64,000 bases of DNA, from positions 124,001 through 188,000 of the forward strand of contig NW_026292675.1 in NCBI RefSeq assembly GCF_023091745.1, read 5' to 3'. Below, piece after piece: positions 10,608 to 22,029 of this stretch. Position 1 is the stretch's first letter. Every line of letters begins with the position of its first letter. The stretch is from Budorcas taxicolor. Lineage: Eukaryota > Chordata > Mammalia > Artiodactyla > Bovidae. Made by a program: the position numbers and the translations under genes. A model generated the notes under the pieces. That model was not told the origin of the DNA. It saw only the letters and a list, made by a program, of their open reading frames with translations, and did no database searches.

Positions 10608-13600
10608 TCCATGGCAACACTGGAGAGGAATCCTCAGGTTCCGGCCCCGACTCCACACAAGGACTGAGGCCCCGGCATGGACGGGAGAGGAATCCCGAGA
10701 GGTCCCCTAGCAACTCGCATGGGGACTGGCCTTTCCTGAGGCCACCAGAGCGGGTCCCTGAGGTCCCCGTCGTAACTCGAGAAGACCTGCCACAACTCGA
10801 GAAAATCCAGGAGGTTCTCCCCTCCAGGCGAGATGAGGCCCATTTCCGCTGAGGCGTCTCGAGGCTGATCACACCTCACCTCTGGAACTTCGAAAGGGTC
10901 CTTCACACCCTTGGTGCAAATCAAGAAGTTCCCCGACCTAGCCGTCTCCACTCGAGAGGAATCACGAGGGTCCCGCCCACATCCAGAGGAGCCCCATTTC
11001 CGCCTCGTAGCTCGAGATGAGGGATCCTTTCCCTGCTTCGTCGGGAAAGAGTTCCCGGCGTTCCCGTCGCATCTCAAGAGGAGGCCCTCTCAACAGGAAC
11101 GGCGAGAGGAACTCCAGGGTCGTGCCACCATTCCAAGAGTCCCCCAGATGTCTCAGTCCATTCCAGAGGAACCTCTTTTCCCTTCACCGGCTCGTCTTTC
11201 ACGCCGAGGATCGACTCCCACCAAGGTGGCACGTGGCACAGCCCTGTGGGAAAGCCTCGTGGGAAAGCCTCGAGGGACAGCCTCGAGGGAAAGCCACAGA
11301 TCCCTTGATCCACGTGACAGGAAGCGTGACACTACTGCTGCAGCTCGGGAGGAAAGCGCACGTGCATGCCCCCACTCGAGACGAGGCCTGACTCCCCTGG
11401 GGAGACTCAGAAGCACCCCAAGATCCATGGCAACACTGGAGAGGAATCCTCAGGTTCCGGCCCCGACTCCACACAAGGACTGAGGCCCCGGCATGGACGG
11501 GAGAGGAATCCCGAGAGGTCCCCTAGCAACTCGCATGGGGACTGGCCTTTCCTGAGGCCACCAGAGCGGGTCCCTGAGGTCCCCGTCGTAACTCGAGAAG
11601 ACCTGCCGCAACTCGAGAAAATCCAGGAGGTTCTCCCCTCCAGGCGAGATGAGGCCCATTTCCGCTGAGGCGTCTCGAGGCTGATCACACCTCACCTCTG
11701 GAACTTCGAAAGGGTCCTTCACACCCTTGGTGCAAATCAAGAAGTTCCCCGACCTAGCCGTCTCCACTCGAGAGGAATCACGAGGGTCCCGCCCACATCC
11801 AGAGGAGCCCCGTTTCCGCCTCGTAGCTCGAGATGAGGGATCCTTTCCCTGCTTCGTCGGGAAAGAGTTCCCGGCGTTCCCGTCGCATCTCAAGAGGAGG
11901 CCCTCTCAACAGGAACGGCGAGAGGAACTCCAGGGTCGTGCCACCATTCCAAGAGTCCCCCAGATGTCTCAGTCCATTCCAGAGGAACCTCTTTTCCCTT
12001 CACCGGCTCGTCTTTCACGCCGAGGATCGACTCCCACCAAGGTGGCACGTGGCACAGCCCTGTGGGAAAGCCTCGTGGGAAAGCCTCGAGGGACAGCCTC
12101 GAGGGAAAGCCACAGATCCCTTGATCCACGTGACAGGAAGCGTGACACTACTGCTGCAGCTCGGGAGGAAAGCGCACGTGCATGCCCCCACACGAGACGA
12201 GGCCTGACTCCCCTGGGGAGACTCAGAAGCACCCCAAGATCCATGGCAACACTGAAGAGGAATCCTCAGGTTCCGGCCCCTACTCCACCCAAGGACTGAG
12301 GCCCCGGCATGGACGGGAGAGGAATCCCGAGAGGTCCCCTAGCAACTCGCATGGGGACTGGCCTTTCCTGAGGCCCCCAGAGCGGGTCCCTGAGGTCCCC
12401 GTCGTAACTCGAGAAGACCTGCCGCAACTCGAGAAAATCCAGGAGGTTCTCCCCTCCAGGCGAGATGAGGCCCATTTCCGCTGAGGCGTCTCAAGGCTGA
12501 TCACACCTCACCTCTGGAACTTCGAAAGGGTCCTTCACACCCTTGGTGCAAATCAAGAAGTTCCCCGACCTAGCCGTCTCCACTCGAGAGGAATCACGAG
12601 GGTCCCGCCCACATCCAGAGGAGCCCCGTTTCCGCCTCGTAGCTCGAGATGAGGGATCCTTTCCCTGCTTCGTCGGGAAAGAGTTCCCGGCGTTCCCGTC
12701 GCATCTCAAGAGGAGGCCCTCTCAACAGGAACGGCGAGGGGAACTCCAGGGTCGTGCCACCATTCCAAGAGTCACCCAGATGTCTCAGTCCATTCCAGAG
12801 GAACCTCTTTTCCCTTCACCGGCTCGTCTTTCACGCCGAGGATCGACTCCCACCAAGGTGGCACGTGGCACAGCCCTGTGGGAAAGCCTCGTGGGAAAGC
12901 CTCGAGGGACAGCCTCGAGGGAAAGCCACAGATCCCTTGATCCACGTGACAGGAAGCGTGACACTACTGCTGCAGCTCGGGAGGAAAGCGCACGTGCAGG
13001 CCCCCACTCGAGACGAGGCCTGACTCCCCTGGGGAGACTCAGAAGCACCCCAAGATCCATGGCAACACTGGAGAGGAATCCTCAGGTTCCGGCCCCGACT
13101 CCACACAAGGACTGAGGCCCCGGCATGGACGGGAGAGGAATCCCGAGTGGTCCCCTAGCAACTCGCATGGGGACTGGCCTTTCCTGAGGCCACCAGAGCG
13201 GGTCCCTGAGGTCCCCGTCGTAACTCGAGAAGACCTGCCGCAACTCGAGAAAATCCAGGAGGTTCTCCCCTCCAGGCGAGATGAGGCCCATTTCCGCTGA
13301 GGCGTCTCGAGGCTGATCACACCTCACCTCTGGAACTTCGAAAGGGTCCTTCACACCCTTGGTGCAAATCAAGAAGTTCCCCGACCTAGCCGTCTCCACT
13401 CGAGAGGAATCACGAGGGTCCCGCCCACATCCAGAGGAGCCCCGTTTCCGCCTCGTAGCTCGAGATGAGGGATCCTTTCCCTGCTTCGTCGGGAAAGAGT
13501 TCCCGGCGTTCCCGTCGCATCTCAAGAGGAGGCCCTCTCAACAGGGACGGCGAGAGGAACTCCAGGGTCGTGCCACCATTCCAAGAGTCCCCCAGATGTC

Positions 13601-16319
13601 TCAGTCCATTCCAGAGGAACCTCTTTTCCCTTCACCGGCTCGTCTTTCACGCCGAGGATCGACTCCCACCAAGGTGGCACGTGGCACAGCCCTGTGGGAA
13701 AGCCTCGTGGGAAAGCCTCGAGGGACAGCCTCGAGGGAAAGCCACAGATCCCTTGATCCACGTGACAGGAAGCTTGACACTACTGCTGCAGCTCGGGAGG
13801 AAAGCGCACGTGCATGCCCCCACTCGAGACGAGGCCTGACTCCCCTGGGGAGACTCAGAAGCACCCCAAGATCCATGGCAACACTGGAGAGGAATCCTCA
13901 GGTTCCGGCCCCGACTCCACACAAGGACTGAGGCCCCGGCATGGACGGGAGAGGAATCCCGAGAGGTCCCCTAGCAACTCGCATGGGGACTGGCCTTTCC
14001 TGAGGCCACCAGAGCGGGTCCCTGAGGTCCCCGTCGTAACTCGAGAAGACCTGCCGCAACTCGAGAAAATCCAGGAGGTTCTCCCCTCCAGGCGAGATGA
14101 GGCCCATTTCCGCTGAGGCGTCTCGAGGCTGATCACACCTCACCTCTGGAACTTCGAAAGGGTCCTTCACACCCTTGGTGCGAATCAAGAAGTTCCCCGA
14201 CCTAGCCGTCTCCACTCGAGAGGAATCACGAGGGTCCCGCCCACATCCAGAGGAGCCCCGTTTCCGCCTCGTAGCTCGAGATGAGGGATCCTTTCCCTGC
14301 TTCGTCGGGAAAGAGTTCCCGGCGTTCCCGTCGCATCTCAAGAGGAGGCCCTCTCAACAGGAACGGCGAGAGGAACTCCAGGGTCGTGCCACCATTCCAA
14401 GAGTCCCCCAGATGTCTCAGTCCATTCCAGAGGAACCTCTTTTCCCTTCACCGGCTCGTCTTTCACGCCGAGGATCGACTCCCACCAAGGTGGCACGTGG
14501 CACAGCCCTGTGGGAAAGCCTCGTGGGAAAGCCTCGAGGGACAGCCTCGAGGGAAAGCCACAGATCCCTTGATCCACGTGACAGGAAGCGTGACACTACT
14601 GCTGCAGCTCGGGAGGAAAGCGCACGTGCATGCCCCCACACGAGACGAGGCCTGACTCCCCTGGGGAGACTCAGAAGCACCCCAAGATCCATGGCAACAC
14701 TGAAGAGGAATCCTCAGGTTCCGGCCCCTACTCCACACAAGGACTGAGGCCCCGGCATGGACGGGAGAGGAATCCCGAGAGGTCCCCTAGCAACTCGCAT
14801 GGGGACTGGCCTTTCCTGAGGCCCCCAGAGCGGGTCCCTGAGGTCCCCGTCGTAACTCGAGAAGACCTGCCGCTACTCGAGAAAATCCAGGAGGTTCTCC
14901 CCTCCAGGCGAGATGAGGCCCATTTCCGCTGAGGCGTCTCGAGGCTGATCACACCTCACCTCTGGAACTTCGAAAGGGTCCTTCACACCCTTGGTGCAAA
15001 TCAAGAAGTTCCCCGACCTAGCCGTCTCCACTCGAGAGGAATCACGAGGGTCCCGCCCACATCCAGAGGAGCCCCGTTTCCGCCTCGTAGCTCGAGATGA
15101 GGGATCCTTTCCCTGCTTCGTCGGGAAAGAGTTCCCGGCGTTCCCGTCGCATCTCAAGAGGAGGCCCTCTCAACAGGAACGGCGAGGGGAACTCCAGGGT
15201 CGTGCCACCATTCCAAGAGTCACCCAGATGTCTCAGTCCATTCCAGAGGAACCTCTTTTCCCTTCACCGGCTCGTCTTTCACGCCGAGGATCGACTCCCA
15301 CCAAGGTGGCACGTGGCACAGCCCTGTGGGAAAGCCTCGTGGGAAAGCCTCGAGGGACAGCCTCGAGGGAAAGCCACAGATCCCTTGATCCACGTGACAG
15401 GAAGCGTGACACTACTGCTGCAGCTCGGGAGGAAAGCGCACGTGCATGCCCCCACTCGAGACGAGGCCTGACTCCCCTGGGGAGACTCAGAAGCACCCCA
15501 AGATCCATGGCAACACTGGAGAGGAATCCTCAGGTTCCGGCCCCGACTCCACACAAGGACTGAGGCCCCGGCATGGACGGGAGAGGAATCCCGAGAGGTC
15601 CCCTAGCAACTCGCATGGGGACTGGCCTTTCCTGAGGCCACCAGAGCGGGTCCCTGAGGTCCCCGTCGTAACTCGAGAAGACCTGCCGCAACTCGAGAAA
15701 ATCCAGGAGGTTCTCCCCTTCAGGCGAGATGAGGCCCATTTCCGATGAGGCGTCTCGAGGCGGATCACACCTCACCTCTGGAACTTCGAAAGGGTCTTTC
15801 ACACCCTTGGTGCAAATCAAGAAGTTCCCCGACCTAGCCGTCTCCACTCGAGAGGAATCACGAGGGTCCCGCCCACATCCAGAGGAGCCCCGTTTCCGCC
15901 TCGTAGCTCGAGATGAGGGATCCTTTCCCTGCTTCGTCGGGAAAGAGTTCCCGGCGTTCCCGTCGCATCTCAAGAGGAGGCCCTCTCAACAGGAACGGCG
16001 AGAGGAACTCCAGGGTCGTGCCACCATTCCAAGAGTCCCCCAGATGTCTCAGTCCATTCCAGAGGAACCTCTTTTCCCTTCACCGGCTCGTCTTTCACGC
16101 CGAGGATCGACTCCCACCAAGGTGGCACGTGGCACAGCCCTGTGGGAAAGCCTCGTGGGAAAGCCTCGAGGGACAGCCTCGAGGGAAAGCCACAGATCCC
16201 TTGATCCACGTGACAGGAAGCGTGACACTACTGCTGCAGCTCTGGAGGAAAGCGCACGTGCATGCCCCCACACGAGACGAGGCCTGACTCCCCTGGGGAG
16301 ACTCAGAAGCACCCCAAGA
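10608..16319 (+). repeat. Satellite block M14-M20, variant pairs spaced 2-3 monomers apart
   Basis: M15 (11424), M18 (13872) and M20 (15504) end with cccacacgagac. M16 (12240), M19 (14688) and the next block's M21 begin with actgaagagg and carry gaggccccc. M16 and M19 also share cccctactcc, gcgaggggaac and gtcacccag. M17 (13056) carries the gagtggtcc, cagggacgg and gaagcttgac set of M9; M18 carries the gtgcgaatc of M10. M20 has ccgatgagg, cgaggcggatc and gctctggagg. The region is a mosaic of two neighbouring amplification patterns. Confidence 0.9.
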
Positions 16320-17133
16320 TCCATGGCAACACTGAAGAGGAATCCTCAGGTTCCGGCCCCGACTCCACACAAGGACTGAGGCCCCGGCATGGACGGGAGA
16401 GGAATCCCGAGAGGTCCCCTAGCAACTCGCATGGGGACTGGCCTTTCCTGAGGCCCCCAGAGCGGGTCCCTGAGGTCCCCGTCGTAACTCGAGAAGACCT
16501 GCCGCTACTCGAGAAAATCCAGGAGGTTCTCCCCTCCAGGCGAGATGAGGCCCATTTCCGCTGAGGCGTCTCGAGGCTGATCACACCTCACCTCTGGAAC
16601 TTCGAAAGGGTCCTTCACACCCTTGGTGCAAATCAAGAAGTTCCCCGACCTAGCCGTCTCCACTAGAGAGGAATCACGAGGGTCCCGCCCACATCCAGAG
16701 GAGCCCCGTTTCCGCCTCGTAGGTCGAGATGAGGGATCCTTTCCCTGCTTCTTCGGGAAAGAGTTCCCGGCGTTCCCGTCGCATCTCAAGAGGAGGCCCT
16801 CTCAACAGGAACGGCGAGAGGAACTCCAGGGTCGTGCCACCATTCCAAGAGTCCCCCAGATGTCTCAGTCCATTCCAGAGGAACCTCTTTCCCTTCACCG
16901 GCTCGTCTTTCACGCCGAGGATCGACTCCCACCAAGGTGGCACGTGGCACAGCCTGTGGGAAAGCCTCGTCGGAAAGCCTCGAGGGACAGCCTCGAGGGA
17001 AAGCCACAGATCCCTTGATCCACGTGACAGGAAGCGTGACACTACTGCTGCAGCTCGGGAGGAAAGCGCACGTGCATGCCCCCACTCGAGACGAGGCCTG
17101 ACTCCCCTGGGGAGACTCAGAAGCACCCCAAGA
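16320..17133 (+). repeat. 814-bp monomer M21 with two single-base deletions and several private changes
   Basis: One t is missing in the t-run at about 16889 (aacctctttccc) and one c at about 16953 (cacagcctgtggg). Private or rare substitutions include cactagagagg, cgtaggtcgag, cttcttcggg and cctcgtcggaaag. It begins with the actgaagagg/gaggccccc set of M16 and M19 and shares the ctactcgag variant with M19. Both deletions lie in homopolymers, so sequencing error is possible, though the substitutions suggest a genuinely older copy. Confidence 0.88.
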
Positions 17134-17949
17134 TCCATGGCAACACTGGAGAGGAATCCTCAGGTTCCGGCCCCGACTCCACACAAGGACTGAGGCCCCG
17201 GCATGGACGGGAGAGGAATCCCGAGAGGTCCCCTAGCAACTCGCATGGGGACTGGCCTTTCCTGAGGCCACCAGAGCGGGTCCCTGAGGTCCCCGTCGTA
17301 ACTCGAGAAGACCTGCCGCAACTCGAGAAAATCCAGGAGGTTCTCCCCTCCAGGCGAGATGAGGCCCATTTCCGCTGAGGCGTCTCGAGGCTGATCACAC
17401 CTCACCTCTGGAACTTCGAAAGGGTCCTTCACACCCTTGGTGCAAATCAAGAAGTTCCCCGACCTAGCCGTCTCCACTCGAGAGGAATCACGAGGGTCCC
17501 GCCCACATCCAGAGGAGCCCCGTTTCCGCCTCGTAGCTCGAGATGAGGGATCCTTTCCCTGCTTCGTCGGGAAAGAGTTCCCGGCGTTCCCGTCGCATCT
17601 CAAGAGGAGGCCCTCTCAACAGGAACGGCGAGAGGAACTCCAGGGTCGTGCCACCATTCCAAGAGTCCCCCAGATGTCTCAGTCCATTCCAGAGGAACCT
17701 CTTTTCCCTTCACCGGCTCGTCTTTCACGCCGAGGATCGACTCCCACCAAGGTGGCACGTGGCACAGCCCTGTGGGAAAGCCTCGTGGGAAAGCCTCGAG
17801 GGACAGCCTCGAGGGAAAGCCACAGATCCCTTGATCCACGTGACAGGAAGCGTGACACTACTGCTGCAGCTCGGGAGGAAAGCGCACGTGCATGCCCCCA
17901 CTCGAGACGAGGCCTGACTCCCCTGGGGAGACTCAGAAGCACCCCAAGA
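17134..17949 (+). repeat. Representative consensus-like monomer (M22)
   Basis: This 816-bp unit carries the majority base at every variable site I tracked, so it is a good type copy. M29 (22846-23661), M38 (30189-31004) and M76 (61165-61980) read the same at those sites. Landmarks in order: ggcatggacgggagagg, the palindromic TGGCCT...AGGCCA, paired CTCGAG sites about 20 bp apart, ccgctgaggcgtctcgagg, acttcgaaaggg, ttggtgcaaatcaagaag, gagatgagggatcc, a four-copy 13-bp minirepeat, three CACGTG sites and gactcagaagcacccc. The length is 3 x 272, so reading frame is kept from unit to unit, which explains why the same spurious ORFs recur. No promoter or splice architecture is apparent. Confidence 0.9.
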
Positions 17950-18765
17950 TCCATGGCAACACTGGAGAGGAATCCTCAGGTTCCGGCCCCGACTCCACAC
18001 AAGGACTGAGGCCCCGGCATGGACGGGAGAGGAATCCCGAGAGGTCCCCTAGCAACTCGCATGGGGACTGGCCTTTCCTGAGGCCACCAGAGCGGGTCCC
18101 TGAGGTCCCCGTCGTAACTCGAGAAGACCTGCCGCAACTCGAGAAAATCCAGGAGGTTCTCCCCTCCAGGCGAGATGAGGCCCATTTCCGCTGAGGCGTC
18201 TCGAGGCGGATCACACCTCACCTCTGGAACTTCGAAAGGGTCCTTCACACCCTTGGTGCAAATCAAGAAGTTCCCCGACCTAGCCGTCTCCACTCGAGAG
18301 GAATCACGAGGGTCCCGCCCACATCCAGAGGAGCCCCGTTTCCGCCTCGTAGCTCGAGATGAGGGATCCTTTCCCTGCTTCGTCGGGAAAGAGTTCCCGG
18401 CGTTCCCGTCGCATCTCAAGAGGAGGCCCTCTCAACAGGAACGGCGAGAGGAACTCCAGGGTCGTGCCACCATTCCAAGAGTCCCCCAGATGTCTCAGTC
18501 CATTCCAGAGGAACCTCTTTTCCCTTCACCGGCTCGTCTTTCACGCCGAGGATCGACTCCCACCAAGGTGGCACGTGGCACAGCCCTGTGGGAAAGCCTC
18601 GTGGGAAAGCCTCGAGGGACAGCCTCGAGGGAAAGCCACAGATCCCTTGATCCACGTGACAGGAAGCGTGACACTACTGCTGCAGCTCTGGAGGAAAGCG
18701 CACGTGCATGCCCCCACTCGAGACGAGGCCTGACTCCCCTGGGGAGACTCAGAAGCACCCCAAGA
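17950..18765 (+). repeat. Satellite monomer M23
   Basis: An 816-bp near-consensus unit with two tracked variants: cgaggcggatc near 18204 and gctctggagg near 18686. M20 carries the same pair, so M20 and M23 (three units apart) probably descend from one copy. Confidence 0.93.
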
Positions 18766-20397
18766 TCCATGGCAACACTGGAGAGGTATCCTCAGGTTCC
18801 GGCCCCGACTTCACAGAAGGACTGAGGCTCCGGCATGGACGGGAGAGGAATCCCCAGAGGTCCCCTAGCAACTCGCATGGGGACTGGCCTTTCCTGAGGC
18901 CACCAGAGCGGGACCCTGAGGTCCCCGTCGTAACTCGAGAAGACCTGCCGCAACTCGAGAAAATCCAGGAGGTTCTCCCCTCCAGGCGAGATGAGGCCCA
19001 TTTCCGCTGAGGCGTCTCGAGGCTGATCACACCTCACCTCTGGAACTTCGAAAGGGTCCTTCACACCCTTGGTGCAAATCAAGAAGTTCCCCGACCTAGC
19101 CGTCTCCACTCGGGAGGAATCACGAGGGTCCCGCCCACATCCAGAGGAGCCCCGTTTCCGCCTCGTAGCTCGAGATGAGGGATCCTTTCCCTGCTTCGTC
19201 GGGAAAGAGTTCCCGGCGTTCCCGTCGCATCTCAAGAGGAGGCCCTCTCAACAGGAACGGCGAGAGGAACTCCAGGGTCGTGCCACCATTCCAAGAGTCC
19301 CCCAGATGTCTCAGTCCATTCCAGAGGAACCTCTTTTCCCTTCACCGGCTCGTCTTTCACGCCGAGGATCGACTCCCACCAAGGTGGCACGTGGCACAGC
19401 CCTGTGGGAAAGCCTCGTGGGAAAGCCTCGAGGGACAGCCTCGAGGGAAAGCCACAGATCCCTTGATCCACGTGACAGGAAGCGTGACACTACTGCTGCA
19501 GCTCGGGAGGAAAGCGCACGTGCATGCCCCCACTCGAGACGAGGCCTGACTCCCCTGGGGAGACTCAGAAGCACCCCAAGATCCATGGCAACACTGGAGA
19601 GGTATCCTCAGGTTCCGGCCCCGACTTCACAGAAGGACTGAGGCTCCGGCATGGACGGGAGAGGAATCCCCAGAGGTCCCCTAGCAACTCGCATGGGGAC
19701 TGGCCTTTCCTGAGGCCACCAGAGCGGGACCCTGAGGTCCCCGTCGTAACTCGAGAAGACCTGCCGCAACTCGAGAAAATCCAGGAGGTTCTCCCCTCCA
19801 GGCGAGATGAGGCCCATTTCCGCTGAGGCGTCTCGAGGCTGATCACACCTCACCTCTGGAACTTCGAAAGGGTCCTTCACACCCTTGGTGCAAATCAAGA
19901 AGTTCCCCGACCTAGCCGTCTCCACTCGGGAGGAATCACGAGGGTCCCGCCCACATCCAGAGGAGCCCCGTTTCCGCCTCGTAGCTCGAGATGAGGGATC
20001 CTTTCCCTGCTTCGTCGGGAAAGAGTTCCCGGCGTTCCCGTCGCATCTCAAGAGGAGGCTCTCTCAACAGGAACGGCGAGAGGAACTCCAGGGTCGTGCC
20101 ACCATTCCAAGAGTCCCCCAGATGTCTCAGTCCATTCCAGAGGAACCTCTTTTCCGTTCACCGGCTCGTCTTTCACGCCGAGGATCGACTCCCACCAAGG
20201 TGGCACGTGGCACAGCCCTGTGGGAAAGCCTCGCGGGAAACCCTCGAGGGACAGCCTCGAGGGAAAGCCACAGATCCCTTGATCCACGTGACAGGAAGCG
20301 TGACACTACTGCTGCAGCTCGGGAGGAAAGCGCACGTGCATGCCCCCACTCGAGACGAGGCCTGACTCCCCTGGGGAGACTCAGAAGCACCCCAAGA
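18766..20397 (+). repeat. Tandemly duplicated monomer pair M24-M25
   Basis: Both monomers share a private set in their first 400 bp: aggtatcc, acttcacagaagg, gaggctccgg, ccccagagg, gcgggaccctg and cactcgggagg. None of the last five was seen elsewhere in the window in this combination. M25 then acquires its own changes: aggctctctc, ttttccgttc, cctcgcggg and aaaccctcg. This is the clearest single-monomer duplication. Confidence 0.93.
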
Positions 20398-22029
20398 TCC
20401 ATGGCAACACTGGAGAGGAATCCTCAGGTTCCGGCCCGGACTCCACACAAGGACTGAGGCCCCGGCATGGACGGGAGAGGAATCCCGAGAGGTCCCCTAG
20501 CAACTCGCATGGGGACTGGCCTTTCCTGAGGCCACCAGAGCGGGTCCCTGAGGTCCCCGTCGTAACTCGAGAAGACCTGCCGCAACTCGAGAAAATCCAG
20601 GAGGTTCTCCCCTCCAGGCGAGATGAGGCCCATTTCCGCTGAGGCGTCTCGAGGCTGATCACACCTCACCTCTGGAACTTCGAAAGGGTCCTTCACACCC
20701 TTGGTGCAAATCAAGAAGTTCCCCGACCTAGCCGTCTCCACTCGAGAGGAATCACGAGGGTCCCCCCCACATCCAGAGGAGCCCCGTTTCCGCCTCGTAG
20801 CTCGAGATGAGGGATCCTTTCCCTGCTTCGTCGGGAAAGAGTTCCCGGCGTTCCCGTCGCATGTGAAGAGGAGGCCCTCTCAACAGGAACGGCGAGAGGA
20901 ACTCCAGGGTCGTGCCACCATTCCAAGAGTCCCCCAGATGTCTCAGTCCATTCCAGAGGAACCTCTTTTCCCTTCACCGGCTCGTCTTTCACGCCGAGGA
21001 TCGACTCCCACCAAGGTGGCACGTGGCACAGCCCTGTGGGAAAGCCTCGTGGGAAAGCCTCGAGGGACAGCCTCGAGGGAAAGCCACAGATCCCTTGATC
21101 CACGTGACAGGAAGCGTGACACTACTGCTGCAGCTCGGGAGGAAAGCGCACGTGCATGCCCCCACTCGAGACGAGGCCTGACTCCCCTGGGGAGACTCAG
21201 AAGCACCCCAAGATCCATGGCAACACTGGAGAGGTATCCTCAGGTTCCGGCCCCGACTTCACACAAGGACTGAGGCCCCGGCATGGACGGGAGAGGAATC
21301 CCGAGAGGTCCCCTAGCAACTCGCATGGGGACTGGCCTTTCCTGAGGCCACCAGAGCGGGTCCCTGAGGTCCACGTCGTAACTCGAGAAGACCTGCCGCA
21401 ACTCGAGAAAATCCAGGAGGTTCTCCCCTCCAGGCGAGATGAGGCCCATTTCCGCTGAGGCGTCTCGAGGCTGATCACACCTCACCTCTGGAACTTCGAA
21501 AGGGTCCTTCACACCCTTGGTGCAAATCAAGAAGTTCCCCGACATACCTGTCTCCACTCGAGAGGAATCACGAGGGTCCCGCCCACATCCAGAGGAGCCC
21601 CGTTTCCGCCTCGTAGCTCGAGATGAGGGATCCTTTCCCTGCTTCGTCGGGAAAGAGTTCCCGGCGTTCCCGTCGCATCTCAAGAGGAGGCCCTCTCAAC
21701 AGGAACGGCGAGAGGAACTCCAGGGTCGTGCCACCATTCCAAGAGTCCCCCAGATGTCTCAGTCCATTCCAGAGGAACCTCTTTTCCCTTCACCGGCTCG
21801 TCTTTCACGCCGAGGATCGACTCCCACCAAGGTGGCACGTGGCACAGCCCTGTGGGAAAGCCTCGTGGGAAAGCCTCGAGGGACAGCCTCGAGGGAAAGC
21901 CACAGATCCCTTGATCCACGTGACAGGAAGCGTGACACTACTGCTGCAGCTCGGGAGGAAAGCGCACGTGCATGCCCCCACTCGAGACGAGGCCTGACTC
22001 CCCTGGGGAGACTCAGAAGCACCCCAAGA
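20398..22029 (+). repeat. Satellite block M26-M27
   Basis: M26 (20398) has the private changes cggcccggac, gtcccccccac and catgtgaag. M27 (21214) has aggtatcc and acttcacac (as in haplotype B but without the deletion), ccacgtcgt, and gacatacctg, a C-to-T derivative of the gacatacccg allele of M1 and M5. Confidence 0.92.
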
